Notes under the pieces: model-generated
What the model was told of the DNA's origin: nothing
Databases searched by the model: none
The model's input: the letters and a program-made list of their open reading frames with translations, nothing else
Made by a program: the position numbers and the translations under genes
Shown: piece by piece, positions 22,741 through 30,534 of the stretch
Layout: each line of letters opens with the position of its first letter
Position numbering within the stretch: position 1 is the first letter of the stretch
NCBI GenBank assembly: GCA_023663085.1
Contig: JAMPIB010000028.1
Span: forward strand, 1 to 43,255
Direction: 5' to 3'
DNA: 43,255 bases
Source of the DNA: Ruminococcus sp.
GTDB taxonomy: Bacteria > Bacillota > Clostridia > Lachnospirales > Lachnospiraceae

Positions 22741-23587
22741 GATCATCATTGAGGGTCTGCAGGTATATGCTTATCATGGTGTCTATAAAGAAGAAAATGA
22801 TGCGGGACAGAATTTTTATGTGAATGCTGTGCTATATACCGATACGGCAGGAGCCGGTAAGGCGGATAAGCTGGAACTGACGACAAACTATGGTGAAGTC
22901 TGTCATTTCATCCATGATCTTATCGCCGGAACTGTATTTAAGCTGATTGAAACGGTAGCGGAGAAAACGGCCGAAGCTGTTTTAAAAGAGTTTCCGTATC
23001 TGGACGGCATCACGCTGGAGATCAGAAAACCGGAGGCGCCGGTCGGTCTGGAATTTGATTCGGTATCGGTTAAGATTACCCGTATGTGGCATACGGCCGT
23101 GCTGGCGACCGGTTCTAACGTAGGAGATAAGAAAAAATATATCACCGAGGCTCTGAAGGCCATCGATGCGGATGAAAAATGCCGTATCCTCAAGTCTTCC
23201 AGCCTGATGCAGACGACTGCCTACGGAGATGTCAGACAGGATGATTTCGTAAACGGAGCACTTGTTATGAAAACCCTGTATACCCCGGAGGAACTGCTTG
23301 TCAGGATCCATGAGATCGAAGCGGCCGCCGGAAGAGAGCGGAACATACACTGGGGGCCGAGAACACTGGATATTGATATCATCTTCTATGATGACCTGAT
23401 CCTGCATACGGATACTTTGCAGATTCCGCATGCGGACATGGCGAACCGGGATTTTGTACTGGCGCCGCTTTCCCAGATCGTGCCTTATATGAGAGATCCT
23501 CTGTCCGGAAAGACCATCGTGCAGTTATATGAGGAAGTGCAAAAAGCAGGAGAAAAACATGTCGTCGATACAGAGTATATACATTAA
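22733..23587 (+). CDS. folK: Fused dihydroneopterin aldolase / HPPK (FolB-FolK)
   Basis: 284-aa two-domain enzyme. Residues 1-118 are FolB (QVYAYHGVYKEEND, later ELTTNYGEVCHFIHDL and the KPEAPVG end), which releases 6-hydroxymethyl-dihydropterin. Residues 119-284 are FolK (ATGSNVGDKKKY, GRERNIHWGPRTLDIDIIFYDD, IPHADMANRDFVLAPL), which pyrophosphorylates it for FolP. Fusion of these two steps is known in other bacteria. The GTG at 22733 is used because GGAGG lies 9 nt upstream and the frame gives the right FolB N-terminus. The 3' end overlaps the GNAT gene by 29 nt. Confidence 0.93.
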   Translation: MDEIIIEGLQVYAYHGVYKEENDAGQNFYVNAVLYTDTAGAGKADKLELTTNYGEVCHFIHDLIAGTVFKLIETVAEKTAEAVLKEFPYLDGITLEIRKPEAPVGLEFDSVSVKITRMWHTAVLATGSNVGDKKKYITEALKAIDADEKCRILKSSSLMQTTAYGDVRQDDFVNGALVMKTLYTPEELLVRIHEIEAAAGRERNIHWGPRTLDIDIIFYDDLILHTDTLQIPHADMANRDFVLAPLSQIVPYMRDPLSGKTIVQLYEEVQKAGEKHVVDTEYIH

Positions 23588-24149
23588 ACCTCTGCAATTA
23601 AAGGAAATTAAAGCTATATATAAGAAACATGCCCGCAGGGATTTCCCGGCCGCTGAATTAAAACCGTTCCTGCTGATCAGGAGGTTGTGGAATAACGGAT
23701 GTTATAAATGCTATGGATTTTATGAAAAAAAGGATGGCAGACTGCGGGCTTACGCCTTTACAATGGCGGAAGAGTACACGAATATGCTGTTACTCGATTA
23801 CTTCGCTGTATGCGAAAACGCCCGCGGGAAAGGCTATGGAAGTCAGGCGCTCGCTTTATTAAAAGAAACATGCGTGAAATGGGACGGCATGATCGTCGAA
23901 GTGGAAGATGAGGATTCTACGGAGATAGAAGAAGAAAAGACCCTCCGCAGGCGGCGGGTTGCCTTTTACGAAAGAAACGGCGTGCGGATGACGAATGAGA
24001 AAAGCGTGGCTTTCGGCGTGGACTATAAATTAATGGTTCTGCCGCTGGGAAAAGAAGCGGTCACAGAAGGGCTGGGTAAAAAACTGGCTGTTATTTATAA
24101 GAGGATGCTGCCGGATAAAGTTTTTCAGAAGGCGTTCAGAGTACGATAG
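23559..24149 (+). CDS. GNAT family N-acetyltransferase
   Basis: 196-aa acetyltransferase-like protein. CENARGKGYGSQAL at about 88-101 is the acetyl-CoA pyrophosphate-binding R/Q-x-x-G-x-G/A loop, and AFYERNGV is the late motif near the thiol end of CoA. The substrate is unknown. The ATG at 23559 follows CAGGAG by 7 nt within the end of folBK. The frame stays open to 23529, but without a site. It is the last gene of the folate operon; whether it has a folate role or is only carried along is unknown. Confidence 0.8.
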   Translation: MSSIQSIYIKPLQLKEIKAIYKKHARRDFPAAELKPFLLIRRLWNNGCYKCYGFYEKKDGRLRAYAFTMAEEYTNMLLLDYFAVCENARGKGYGSQALALLKETCVKWDGMIVEVEDEDSTEIEEEKTLRRRRVAFYERNGVRMTNEKSVAFGVDYKLMVLPLGKEAVTEGLGKKLAVIYKRMLPDKVFQKAFRVR

Positions 24150-24165
24150 GAAGAAAAAATACGAC

Positions 24166-24199
24166 GTTAAAATAAGATTTAATGTTAAAATAAAATTTA
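24166..24199 (+). repeat. Tandem 16-nt direct repeat after the GNAT gene
   Basis: GTTAAAATAAGATTTA (24166-24181) and GTTAAAATAAAATTTA (24184-24199) differ at one base, period 18. With the following AC the second copy is also an inverted repeat, GTTAAA-N6-TTTAAC. Confidence 0.7.
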
Positions 24200-24341
24200 A
24201 CAAAAATTTCCATAATCTGACAAATATTTCTCATAATAACATAACAGATCGTATGTAATAGAAAAGGCGTTACATAGGGTCTGTTTTTTTGTAAGGGCAG
24301 CCTTTTGTTACAAGAAAAAGAAAGCATGTGTTACTATATAA

Positions 24342-24361
24342 ATATGACATATATGTCATAT
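24342..24361. promoter_or_regulatory. 20-bp perfect palindrome
   Basis: ATATGACATATATGTCATAT is its own reverse complement. It lies about 127 bp upstream of the GGDEF promoter and touches the first WalR-type box. It is typical of an operator for a dimeric repressor or activator; the protein is not known. Confidence 0.55.
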
Positions 24362-24413
24362 GTTACAATTTTGTAATAATTATGGAATTTAACATATGTT
24401 ACGAATTTGTAAC
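24361..24413 (+). promoter_or_regulatory. Two WalR-type boxes upstream of the GGDEF gene
   Basis: TGTTAC-N5-TGTAAT (24361-24377) and TGTTAC-N5-TGTAAC (24397-24413) both fit TGTWAH-N5-TGTWAH, and start 36 bp apart. The second can also be read as a perfect inverted repeat TGTTAC-N6-GTAACA, so another dimeric regulator is possible. Confidence 0.45.
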
Positions 24414-24487
24414 AAATGACAAATGTGTCGTTTTTTATAAAAATATGTAAAAAATACGAAAAAATATAATAAAAAGCAATAAGATTT

Positions 24488-24516
24488 TTGCATTACAGAC
24501 AGATTTATGGTATAAT
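24488..24516 (+). promoter_or_regulatory. Promoter of the GGDEF gene
   Basis: TTGCAT (24488-24493), 17 nt, perfect TATAAT (24511-24516), 40 nt before the ATG. Confidence 0.8.
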
Positions 24517-24556
24517 TTTTTTATCTATCGAACGATCGAAAAGAGGCGGAAAGAGA

Positions 24557-26863
24557 ATGCAGGATAATAAAAGGCTTACAATAGGCATTCTGGTCAGCGG
24601 CATTGTGGATGACGCGGCAATAGAACTGTGCCACGGTGCTATGCGGGCGGCAAAAGGGAAAGACTTCAATATTGTGGTTCTTCCCGGTAAATATCTGGAC
24701 AGAGACTTATCCGAAAGCAGAAAAGTGCTTTATGAATATCAATATAATACGCTCTTTTATTATGCCAGACCGGAGACGGTGGACGGTCTGATCATCGCGG
24801 CGGATTTTATCGGCTGTATGACGACCAGAGACAGAGTGGAGAAACTGTTGGAGGAATATGAGGGAATCCCCTCTGTACTGGCAGTCTCCAAAATAGATGG
24901 TTATGTCGGCGTCACATTTGACAATCCGCTCGGTATCGAAGAGGGAATGGATTATCTGATCGAGAAGGCCGGTAATACCAGATTCGGCATGATTGGCGCC
25001 AGCAGCGATAACTCGGATGCCGAAGAGCGGAAACAGGCTTTTATACGTACACTGGCGAAGCATGGTCTTCCTTTTCGGGAAGAAATGTTTGTGGAAGGGA
25101 ATCTGACGAGGGAGTGTCAGACAGAAGCGGCGAGGTTATTAGACGATAATCCGGATATCGAGGCGGTTATCTGTGTCAATGATGTGACGGCTATGGGACT
25201 CTATGAAGAGTTGAAGAGAAGAAATATCCAGCCCGGACGGGATATCTCCGTTTTGGGATATGATGATTCGCTGATCGCGATGACGGCTGATCCGCCGCTT
25301 TCATCGGTACGCGCCGATATGGAAGAGGTGGGCGCCGAGGCATTCCGGATGCTTTTAAAAATGTTGAATGGGGACAAAGTCGAAAACCAGAAACTATCGA
25401 CCAAGTTTATCAGACGGAATTCCTTTGTACAAGTCGTAAATGATGAAGAAGGAAATGCAGACAGCAGCAAGATACAGTTCGAGAAGGCTTTCGATGATAT
25501 TTTTTGCAGGCATTACAAGGAAGACTCGCAGAAGATGCAGAGACTGCGGGAGACGTTCTGCAAGCTGTCTGAAAAAATAGCAGATGTTTTTAATAAAGAA
25601 GAGTACCGGCCGGAAGACAGATATACATTACAGCTCAGGGTAGATTCCTTTTTGGATATGGGGGCGGTATATTATGCGGATGTAGATAATCTGCTCGCCT
25701 TTCTGGAAGGTTTTTACCGGCAGTTAAAGAGAGATCAGAAGCAGGAAAGCAGAAGATTTGAATTGCGGGATTTCTTTTCCGTTTTTTATCAGAAACTTGT
25801 GCTGTCCATGAATTATCAGCTTGGCGCGCTCAAGGAAGAAGAGTCGAAGAGCAATTATTCCATGAAGCATTTCATCCGCGAGATGCTGCAGTTTGAAAAA
25901 GGCAACGATCCAAGCTATGCCTTTCTGCTCAGTAATCTGGAATGGCTGGATGTTAAGAATGCGTTTTTGTATACGTTCGAGAAACCGCTTTTGCATCTTT
26001 ATAAAGAAACCTTCCGGATACCGGAAGAGTTTTATCTAAAGGCTTATCTGCAGGATGGACAGACATATTCGGTGCCGGCGATCGAGCAGAAACTTTCTTA
26101 TAAAGATATTTTCCACAACCGTTTCATGCGGGAAGAGGAACGTTATAATCTTGTCGTGCTGCCGCTTTTTTCCAGCGAGATGCTTTACGGCATCCTGCTT
26201 TGCGATCTGACGGAGGGCATCTTTGTAAACGGAGAGTTTCTGGTCAGCCAGATCGGATCCGCGGCCAAGATGATCGCGTTGCTTCGGACAAATGAAGAGA
26301 TCCAGCAGCAGTTAGAGGACAGTCTTGTGACATTACATACGAATAATATCGTTCTGGACAGTCTGGCCAAGTCGGATGGTCTGACCGGTCTTTTTAACAG
26401 AAGGGGCTTTTATGATGCGGCGGAAAAAATGATCGAGGAACGTAAAGCGCAGGGAGAGGCTGTTTTCGTCGTCTATGTGGACATGAACAACTTAAAGATC
26501 ATCAACGACCGCTATGGACATGAGGAGGGCGATTTTTCCCTGAAACTCATCGGCGATATTCTGGTAAAGAGCGTGGAGGATAAAGGTGTTGCCGGCAGGA
26601 TCGGTGGTGATGAATTTGCCTGTGTCATCCGTTATCAGGGAGAAGATGAGAATAAGATGTTACAGGGATTTTATCAGAAGTTTGACCGCTACAACCTGCA
26701 AAGCGATAAAGAGTACAATGTAACGGTTTCGGCGGGCGCCTATCTGCTGGAGGCCGGGGATACGCTGACGCTGGCCGAGGCTTTGACGCAGGCGGATGAA
26801 AAACTCTATGAAGTGAAAAAATACAGAAAGAAGAATGTAGCCAAGAGCAAAAGCTACAGATAA
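24557..26863 (+). CDS. LacI-type substrate-binding domain fused to GGDEF diguanylate cyclase
   Basis: 768-aa protein with no signal peptide or clear membrane segment, so predicted cytosolic. Residues about 7-290 form a type-1 periplasmic-binding/LacI-like ligand domain (LTIGILVSGIVDD, AVICVNDVTAMGLYEEL, ISVLGYDDS, PPLSSVRADMEEVG) without the LacI DNA-binding helices. A long helical/GAF-like middle (about 300-610) leads to a GGDEF domain from about 615: DGLTGLFNRRGF, VDMNNLKIINDRYGHEEGD, and intact GGDEF at 683-687. The RxxD inhibitory site is absent (EDKG at that place). It should make cyclic di-GMP when a ligand, perhaps a sugar, binds. The ATG at 24557 is chosen because the longer frame begins in the -35 box. 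Confidence 0.88.
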   Translation: MQDNKRLTIGILVSGIVDDAAIELCHGAMRAAKGKDFNIVVLPGKYLDRDLSESRKVLYEYQYNTLFYYARPETVDGLIIAADFIGCMTTRDRVEKLLEEYEGIPSVLAVSKIDGYVGVTFDNPLGIEEGMDYLIEKAGNTRFGMIGASSDNSDAEERKQAFIRTLAKHGLPFREEMFVEGNLTRECQTEAARLLDDNPDIEAVICVNDVTAMGLYEELKRRNIQPGRDISVLGYDDSLIAMTADPPLSSVRADMEEVGAEAFRMLLKMLNGDKVENQKLSTKFIRRNSFVQVVNDEEGNADSSKIQFEKAFDDIFCRHYKEDSQKMQRLRETFCKLSEKIADVFNKEEYRPEDRYTLQLRVDSFLDMGAVYYADVDNLLAFLEGFYRQLKRDQKQESRRFELRDFFSVFYQKLVLSMNYQLGALKEEESKSNYSMKHFIREMLQFEKGNDPSYAFLLSNLEWLDVKNAFLYTFEKPLLHLYKETFRIPEEFYLKAYLQDGQTYSVPAIEQKLSYKDIFHNRFMREEERYNLVVLPLFSSEMLYGILLCDLTEGIFVNGEFLVSQIGSAAKMIALLRTNEEIQQQLEDSLVTLHTNNIVLDSLAKSDGLTGLFNRRGFYDAAEKMIEERKAQGEAVFVVYVDMNNLKIINDRYGHEEGDFSLKLIGDILVKSVEDKGVAGRIGGDEFACVIRYQGEDENKMLQGFYQKFDRYNLQSDKEYNVTVSAGAYLLEAGDTLTLAEALTQADEKLYEVKKYRKKNVAKSKSYR

Positions 26864-26888
26864 AAAAGCGCCCAAAAGGCGCTTTTTT
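26862..26888. terminator. Bidirectional terminator between GGDEF and DUF5050 genes
   Basis: AAAAAAGCGCC (26862-26872) and GGCGCTTTTTT (26878-26888) form a perfect 11-bp stem with a CAAAA loop and a T-run on both strands. It overlaps the GGDEF stop codon and serves both convergent genes. Confidence 0.92.
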
Positions 26889-26898
26889 ATTACATGTG

Positions 26899-27939
26899 TT
26901 ATTTGTTCATGTTTTCTGCCGCGGCGGCACTGGCGGCATCAAATGTAGAGACATAGACGGGCCCGTAGGTCGAAGTTTTGTATACCGGTACGGATTCGCC
27001 GAACTGATTAAAGTAGACATACTGCGAAGTAATGTTGATATTTTCATAAACGCCGTTCGCGACGATCTCCGGTGACGAGCCATCGATATACATCCGCTTC
27101 AGAGCCGGGTCGCTCTTAGAACTGGTCTGATAATAGATATAACTGTCATATACGTTGAAAAAATCCACACGGTCGTTTGTCAGTACCTCGATCACGTCTG
27201 CGTTCATATTATAACGGCAGAGCCTGTAGTTGTTGGCAACGTCCATATAATAAATATAACCGCCCATATAGATGGGATTCCAGATATTGCCCGGCCAGAT
27301 GGACGTAATGGAATCGTTGGTGGTATTCAGCGTATAGAGCGCATGATCGTCCTGCGTACCGTTGAAATAGATCAGACCGTTTACATAGGAGGCCGGATTG
27401 ATCACATAGTCTTCAACGGTTGTTTTGTCTGATTTATCAATCTTGATTTTGGCCAGAGAAGTACCGGTCTTGGTATCGTAATCCTGATAATACAGATAGT
27501 TGCCGCATAACTGCATGGTGACGGCGTAGGTGCGATCCAGACACTGTACTTTTTTGCCGTTTTTCTTCATACGGTAGATACCGGCTGTCCGTCCCATATA
27601 GCCGAGTCCCGAACCACCCTCCCGGCCGCTTTCCATATAAAAATACAGATAATCGCCGCCGGCATTGATAGAAGCTACGGAGTTGCCGGATAACTTCGTT
27701 ATTTCCGTTTCGTCCGGATTCATGGAATAAAGCGCGTTATTATCATAGGCATTGGCAAAATAGACCCTGCCGTCCGATTCGCAGAACAAACCGCCGTTAT
27801 TCAGATTGCCCGCGGTATTGCCGACAGTATTATCGTCATTCATAGGAATCCGTCCGACCAGATAGACGCCGAAAAAAATACCCGCGATCACGACGATGAT
27901 GCCTGCAAGAAGTAAAATAGTCTTTTTCGTACTTATCAT
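26899..27939 (-). CDS. DUF5050 membrane-anchored beta-propeller-like protein
   Basis: 346 aa. One N-terminal membrane segment (about 7-28, ILLLAGIIVVIAGIFFGVYLV) preceded by positive charges would anchor it with the rest outside. The body is a run of about 40-50-residue units containing YIYYxD/YLYYQD or YFNG-type strands (for example residues 180-290), as in DUF5050 proteins that are thought to form propellers. Function is unknown; a surface sensor or wall-binding role is possible. The ATG at 27939 follows GGGGAG by 8 nt and has a good promoter 47 nt further upstream; the longer frame to 28014 crosses that promoter. Confidence 0.82.
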   Translation of the reverse strand: MISTKKTILLLAGIIVVIAGIFFGVYLVGRIPMNDDNTVGNTAGNLNNGGLFCESDGRVYFANAYDNNALYSMNPDETEITKLSGNSVASINAGGDYLYFYMESGREGGSGLGYMGRTAGIYRMKKNGKKVQCLDRTYAVTMQLCGNYLYYQDYDTKTGTSLAKIKIDKSDKTTVEDYVINPASYVNGLIYFNGTQDDHALYTLNTTNDSITSIWPGNIWNPIYMGGYIYYMDVANNYRLCRYNMNADVIEVLTNDRVDFFNVYDSYIYYQTSSKSDPALKRMYIDGSSPEIVANGVYENINITSQYVYFNQFGESVPVYKTSTYGPVYVSTFDAASAAAAENMNK

Positions 27940-27985
27940 AAATACACTCCCCATCGTATTAAAAAATAATGTTGTATCTATATAT

Positions 27986-28014
27986 AGTATAGTCGTAAAC
28001 TGTCTTGCTATCAA
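27986..28014 (-). promoter_or_regulatory. Promoter of the DUF5050 gene
   Basis: Minus strand: TTGATA (28014-28009), 17 nt, TATACT (27991-27986). Confidence 0.75.
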
Positions 28015-28021
28015 GTGGGTT

Positions 28022-28049
28022 TTGTTATAAGATAATATTATTATATTAT
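28022..28049 (+). promoter_or_regulatory. Possible promoter of pheA and downstream genes
   Basis: TTGTTA (28022-28027), 16 nt, TATTAT (28044-28049) in a very AT-rich stretch, divergent from the DUF5050 promoter. Several alternative -10 boxes exist, so the exact site is uncertain. Confidence 0.4.
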
Positions 28050-28109
28050 TATATTTGGCGGACGAATGAAAAGAACTGCAAATTCAGGAACAGGAAGGTA
28101 TAACTTACG

Positions 28110-29237
28110 ATGGACTTATTGGAATTGAGAAAGCAGATTGATGAAATTGACACACAGATCGTGGCATTATATGAAAAGCGGATGGATATCTCTTCGCAGG
28201 TGGCGGATTATAAGATAGAGACAGGCAAAAAGGTGTTTGATAAGGAGCGGGAAACGGAGAAACTGCGTACCCTCAAGGCACTTACGAAGAATGACTTTAA
28301 CAGCCACGGTATCCAGGAACTGTTTGAACAGATCATGTCGATGAGCAGGAAACTGCAATATAAAAAACTCACGGAGAAAGGAAGTCTTGGCAAACTGCCT
28401 TTTATTGAAGTAGATACGTTAGACAGGAAGAATGCCAGAGTCGTTTTTCAGGGTGCAGAGGGGGCCTATTCCCAGATGGCTACGCAGAAATTTTTCGGGG
28501 AAAATGTGAACGCTTTCCATGTAGACACTTTCCGGGACGCGATGTGCGCCATAGAAGAGGGCAGCGCGGATTACGCGGTACTGCCGATTGAAAATTCCAC
28601 GGCCGGTATCGTCAATGAAATCTATGATCTGTTAGTGGAGTTTGAAAATTATATCGTCGGCGAGCAGATCATACGGATCGAGCACTGTCTGTTAGGGGTG
28701 TCTGGCACGGATATAGATGAGATACGCACCGTTTATTCGCATCCGCAGTCTTTGATGCAAAGCGCCCGTTATTTAAATGACCACCCGGCATGGAGACAGG
28801 TCAGTATGCAGAATAATGCCTTCGCGGCCAGAAAGGTCAAAGAAGACGGCGATAAGAGCCAGGCTGCCATTGCCAGCGAGCAGGCGGCCAGAATATACGG
28901 TCTGGATATTTTAGAGCGGAGTGTCAATCATTCCCAGACCAACTCCACACGATTTATCATTGTGACCAACCAGAAGATATTTTTAAAAAATGCGGGCAAG
29001 GTCAGCATTTGTTTTGAGGTGCCGCATGAGAGCGGTTCATTGTATCATATGCTGTCACATTTTATTTATAATAATCTGAACATGACCAAGATAGAGAGCC
29101 GTCCTTTGGAAGAGCGGAACTGGGAATACCGCTTTTTCGTGGATTTCGATGGCAATCTGACCGACAGTGCGGTCAAGAACGCGCTGCGGGGACTGCGGGA
29201 TGAAGCGCGGAATATGAGGATATTGGGGAACTATTGA
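28110..29237 (+). CDS. pheA: Bifunctional chorismate mutase / prephenate dehydratase
   Basis: 375-aa P-protein that converts chorismate to prephenate and then phenylpyruvate for phenylalanine. The AroQ-type chorismate mutase is residues 1-90 (LRKQIDEIDTQIVALYEKRMDIS). The prephenate dehydratase is about 105-290, with FQGAEGAYSQMA, PIENSTAGIVNEIYDLL and the catalytic-region NSTRFIIV. A C-terminal ACT domain carries the ESRPLEERNWEYRF motif, the usual Phe feedback site. CAGGAAGG lies upstream. It begins a plus-strand run whose next gene is 18 nt downstream. Confidence 0.95.
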   Translation: MDLLELRKQIDEIDTQIVALYEKRMDISSQVADYKIETGKKVFDKERETEKLRTLKALTKNDFNSHGIQELFEQIMSMSRKLQYKKLTEKGSLGKLPFIEVDTLDRKNARVVFQGAEGAYSQMATQKFFGENVNAFHVDTFRDAMCAIEEGSADYAVLPIENSTAGIVNEIYDLLVEFENYIVGEQIIRIEHCLLGVSGTDIDEIRTVYSHPQSLMQSARYLNDHPAWRQVSMQNNAFAARKVKEDGDKSQAAIASEQAARIYGLDILERSVNHSQTNSTRFIIVTNQKIFLKNAGKVSICFEVPHESGSLYHMLSHFIYNNLNMTKIESRPLEERNWEYRFFVDFDGNLTDSAVKNALRGLRDEARNMRILGNY

Positions 29238-29255
29238 GGAAAGAGGAATATAAAA

Positions 29256-30533
29256 ATGCGGATAGAGGAACTTATTATATATAGAGATTTTGAAAAAGAA
29301 AAATTGCTTTATGATATGGTGTATCTGATAGAACACTATATGGAAGAAAAAGAACGTGTGTTATTTTATAAATGTATGAATGGTCTTTTGGAAATTGCGG
29401 CATCGCATGGGTTTTATGGGAATCTGTGGCATTGTTATCTGGCGAATCTGCTGGTGAATCATGAGAACAGTTACAGTATGGCCTGCGAGATCAGAGGCAA
29501 TATAGAAGGAACGCTCAATCAGGCGGTTTTGCATGATATCCGTATTTTTAAGGAATTATATGATTATGATTTTAAGGATATGATGGAAGTATTGCAGGCA
29601 CCGGAATTTGCCATGATACTTTCTTATACGCGGGCTTCGTCGGGCAGCAAAGTCTATAACAGCCGCATCCGTGACAGGATCTGTCATCTGGCCGAGCAGT
29701 TTACGAAAGATGATACGCCGGAGGCCATGAAAGATACGCTGACGGAGTTTTATAAAGATTATGGTGTGGGAAAATTCGGACTGCACAAGGCGTTCCGGGT
29801 CAGAGCAGGAGAAGATGGCGCTATCATCGAGCCGATCTTAAATATCGCGCATGTGCATCTGGATGATCTGGTAGGGTATGAGATTCCCAAGAAGAAACTG
29901 ATTGATAACACCGAGGCTTTCGTGAATGGCAAAAAAGCCAATAACTGTCTGTTATTCGGCGACGCCGGGACTGGAAAATCTTCCAGTATCAAAGCCATCG
30001 CCAATCAATATTATGATAAAGGACTGCGTATCATAGAAATCTATAAGCACCAGTTCCGGTATTTAAGTGATGTGATCGCGCAGATCAAGAGCAGGAATTA
30101 TAAATTTATCATTTATATGGACGATCTGAGTTTTGAGGACTTCGAGACGGAATATAAATATCTAAAGGCCGTTATCGAGGGCGGACTGGAGAAAAAGCCG
30201 GAAAACGTGCTGATCTATGCGACGTCCAACAGAAGGCATCTGGTGCGTGAGAAGTTCAGCGATAAAGAAGACCGTCGTGACGATCTGCATGCGGGCGATA
30301 CGGTGCAGGAGAAGCTTTCGCTGGCCTCCCGTTTTGGCGTTTCTATCTTTTTCTGCGCACCGGATAAAAAGCAGTTCGAGCAGATCGTCAGGACCTTAGC
30401 AGAGCGTTATCAGATTACAATGCAGGAGGAAGAACTGCTCTTAGAAGCCAATAAATGGGAACTTGCGCACGGCGGCCTTTCCGGACGGACGGCGCAGCAG
30501 TTCATTGATTATTTACTGGGTATGGAGGTTTAG
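29256..30533 (+). CDS. DUF815-type AAA ATPase
   Basis: 425-aa ATPase of the poorly characterised DUF815 family. An N-terminal helical region (about 1-190) is followed by LDDLVGYEIPKKKLIDNTEAF. Walker A is GDAGTGKS at 235-242, Walker B is IIYMDD at 285-290, and a sensor-like ATSNRRHL and a Leu/Arg-rich lid follow. Family members are probably cytosolic, and the substrate is unknown. GAGGAAAGAGGAA precedes the ATG. The stop is one base before the start of the Ppx/GppA gene, so they are co-translated. The neighbour genes ppx and ppk make a link with polyphosphate plausible but unproven. Confidence 0.85.
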   Translation: MRIEELIIYRDFEKEKLLYDMVYLIEHYMEEKERVLFYKCMNGLLEIAASHGFYGNLWHCYLANLLVNHENSYSMACEIRGNIEGTLNQAVLHDIRIFKELYDYDFKDMMEVLQAPEFAMILSYTRASSGSKVYNSRIRDRICHLAEQFTKDDTPEAMKDTLTEFYKDYGVGKFGLHKAFRVRAGEDGAIIEPILNIAHVHLDDLVGYEIPKKKLIDNTEAFVNGKKANNCLLFGDAGTGKSSSIKAIANQYYDKGLRIIEIYKHQFRYLSDVIAQIKSRNYKFIIYMDDLSFEDFETEYKYLKAVIEGGLEKKPENVLIYATSNRRHLVREKFSDKEDRRDDLHAGDTVQEKLSLASRFGVSIFFCAPDKKQFEQIVRTLAERYQITMQEEELLLEANKWELAHGGLSGRTAQQFIDYLLGMEV

Positions 30534-30534
30534 A

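Larger units (their letters stand above)
24150..24556. other. 407-bp AT-rich regulatory intergenic region
   Basis: No coding frame is credible here. It contains an 18-nt-period direct repeat (24166-24199), a 20-bp palindrome (24342-24361), two WalR-type boxes (24361-24377 and 24397-24413), several single GTTAC half-sites (24269, 24307, 24330) and a strong promoter at 24488. It separates the folate operon from the GGDEF gene. Confidence 0.75.

Noticed and set aside
24488..24556. 23-residue N-terminal extension of the GGDEF protein from a TTG
   Set aside because: The TTG is the -35 box of a near-consensus promoter, so it lies upstream of the transcript.
24150..24556. CRISPR array in the repeat-rich gap
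   Set aside because: Repeats are short, two-copy or half-sites, with no regular repeat-spacer pattern and no cas genes nearby.
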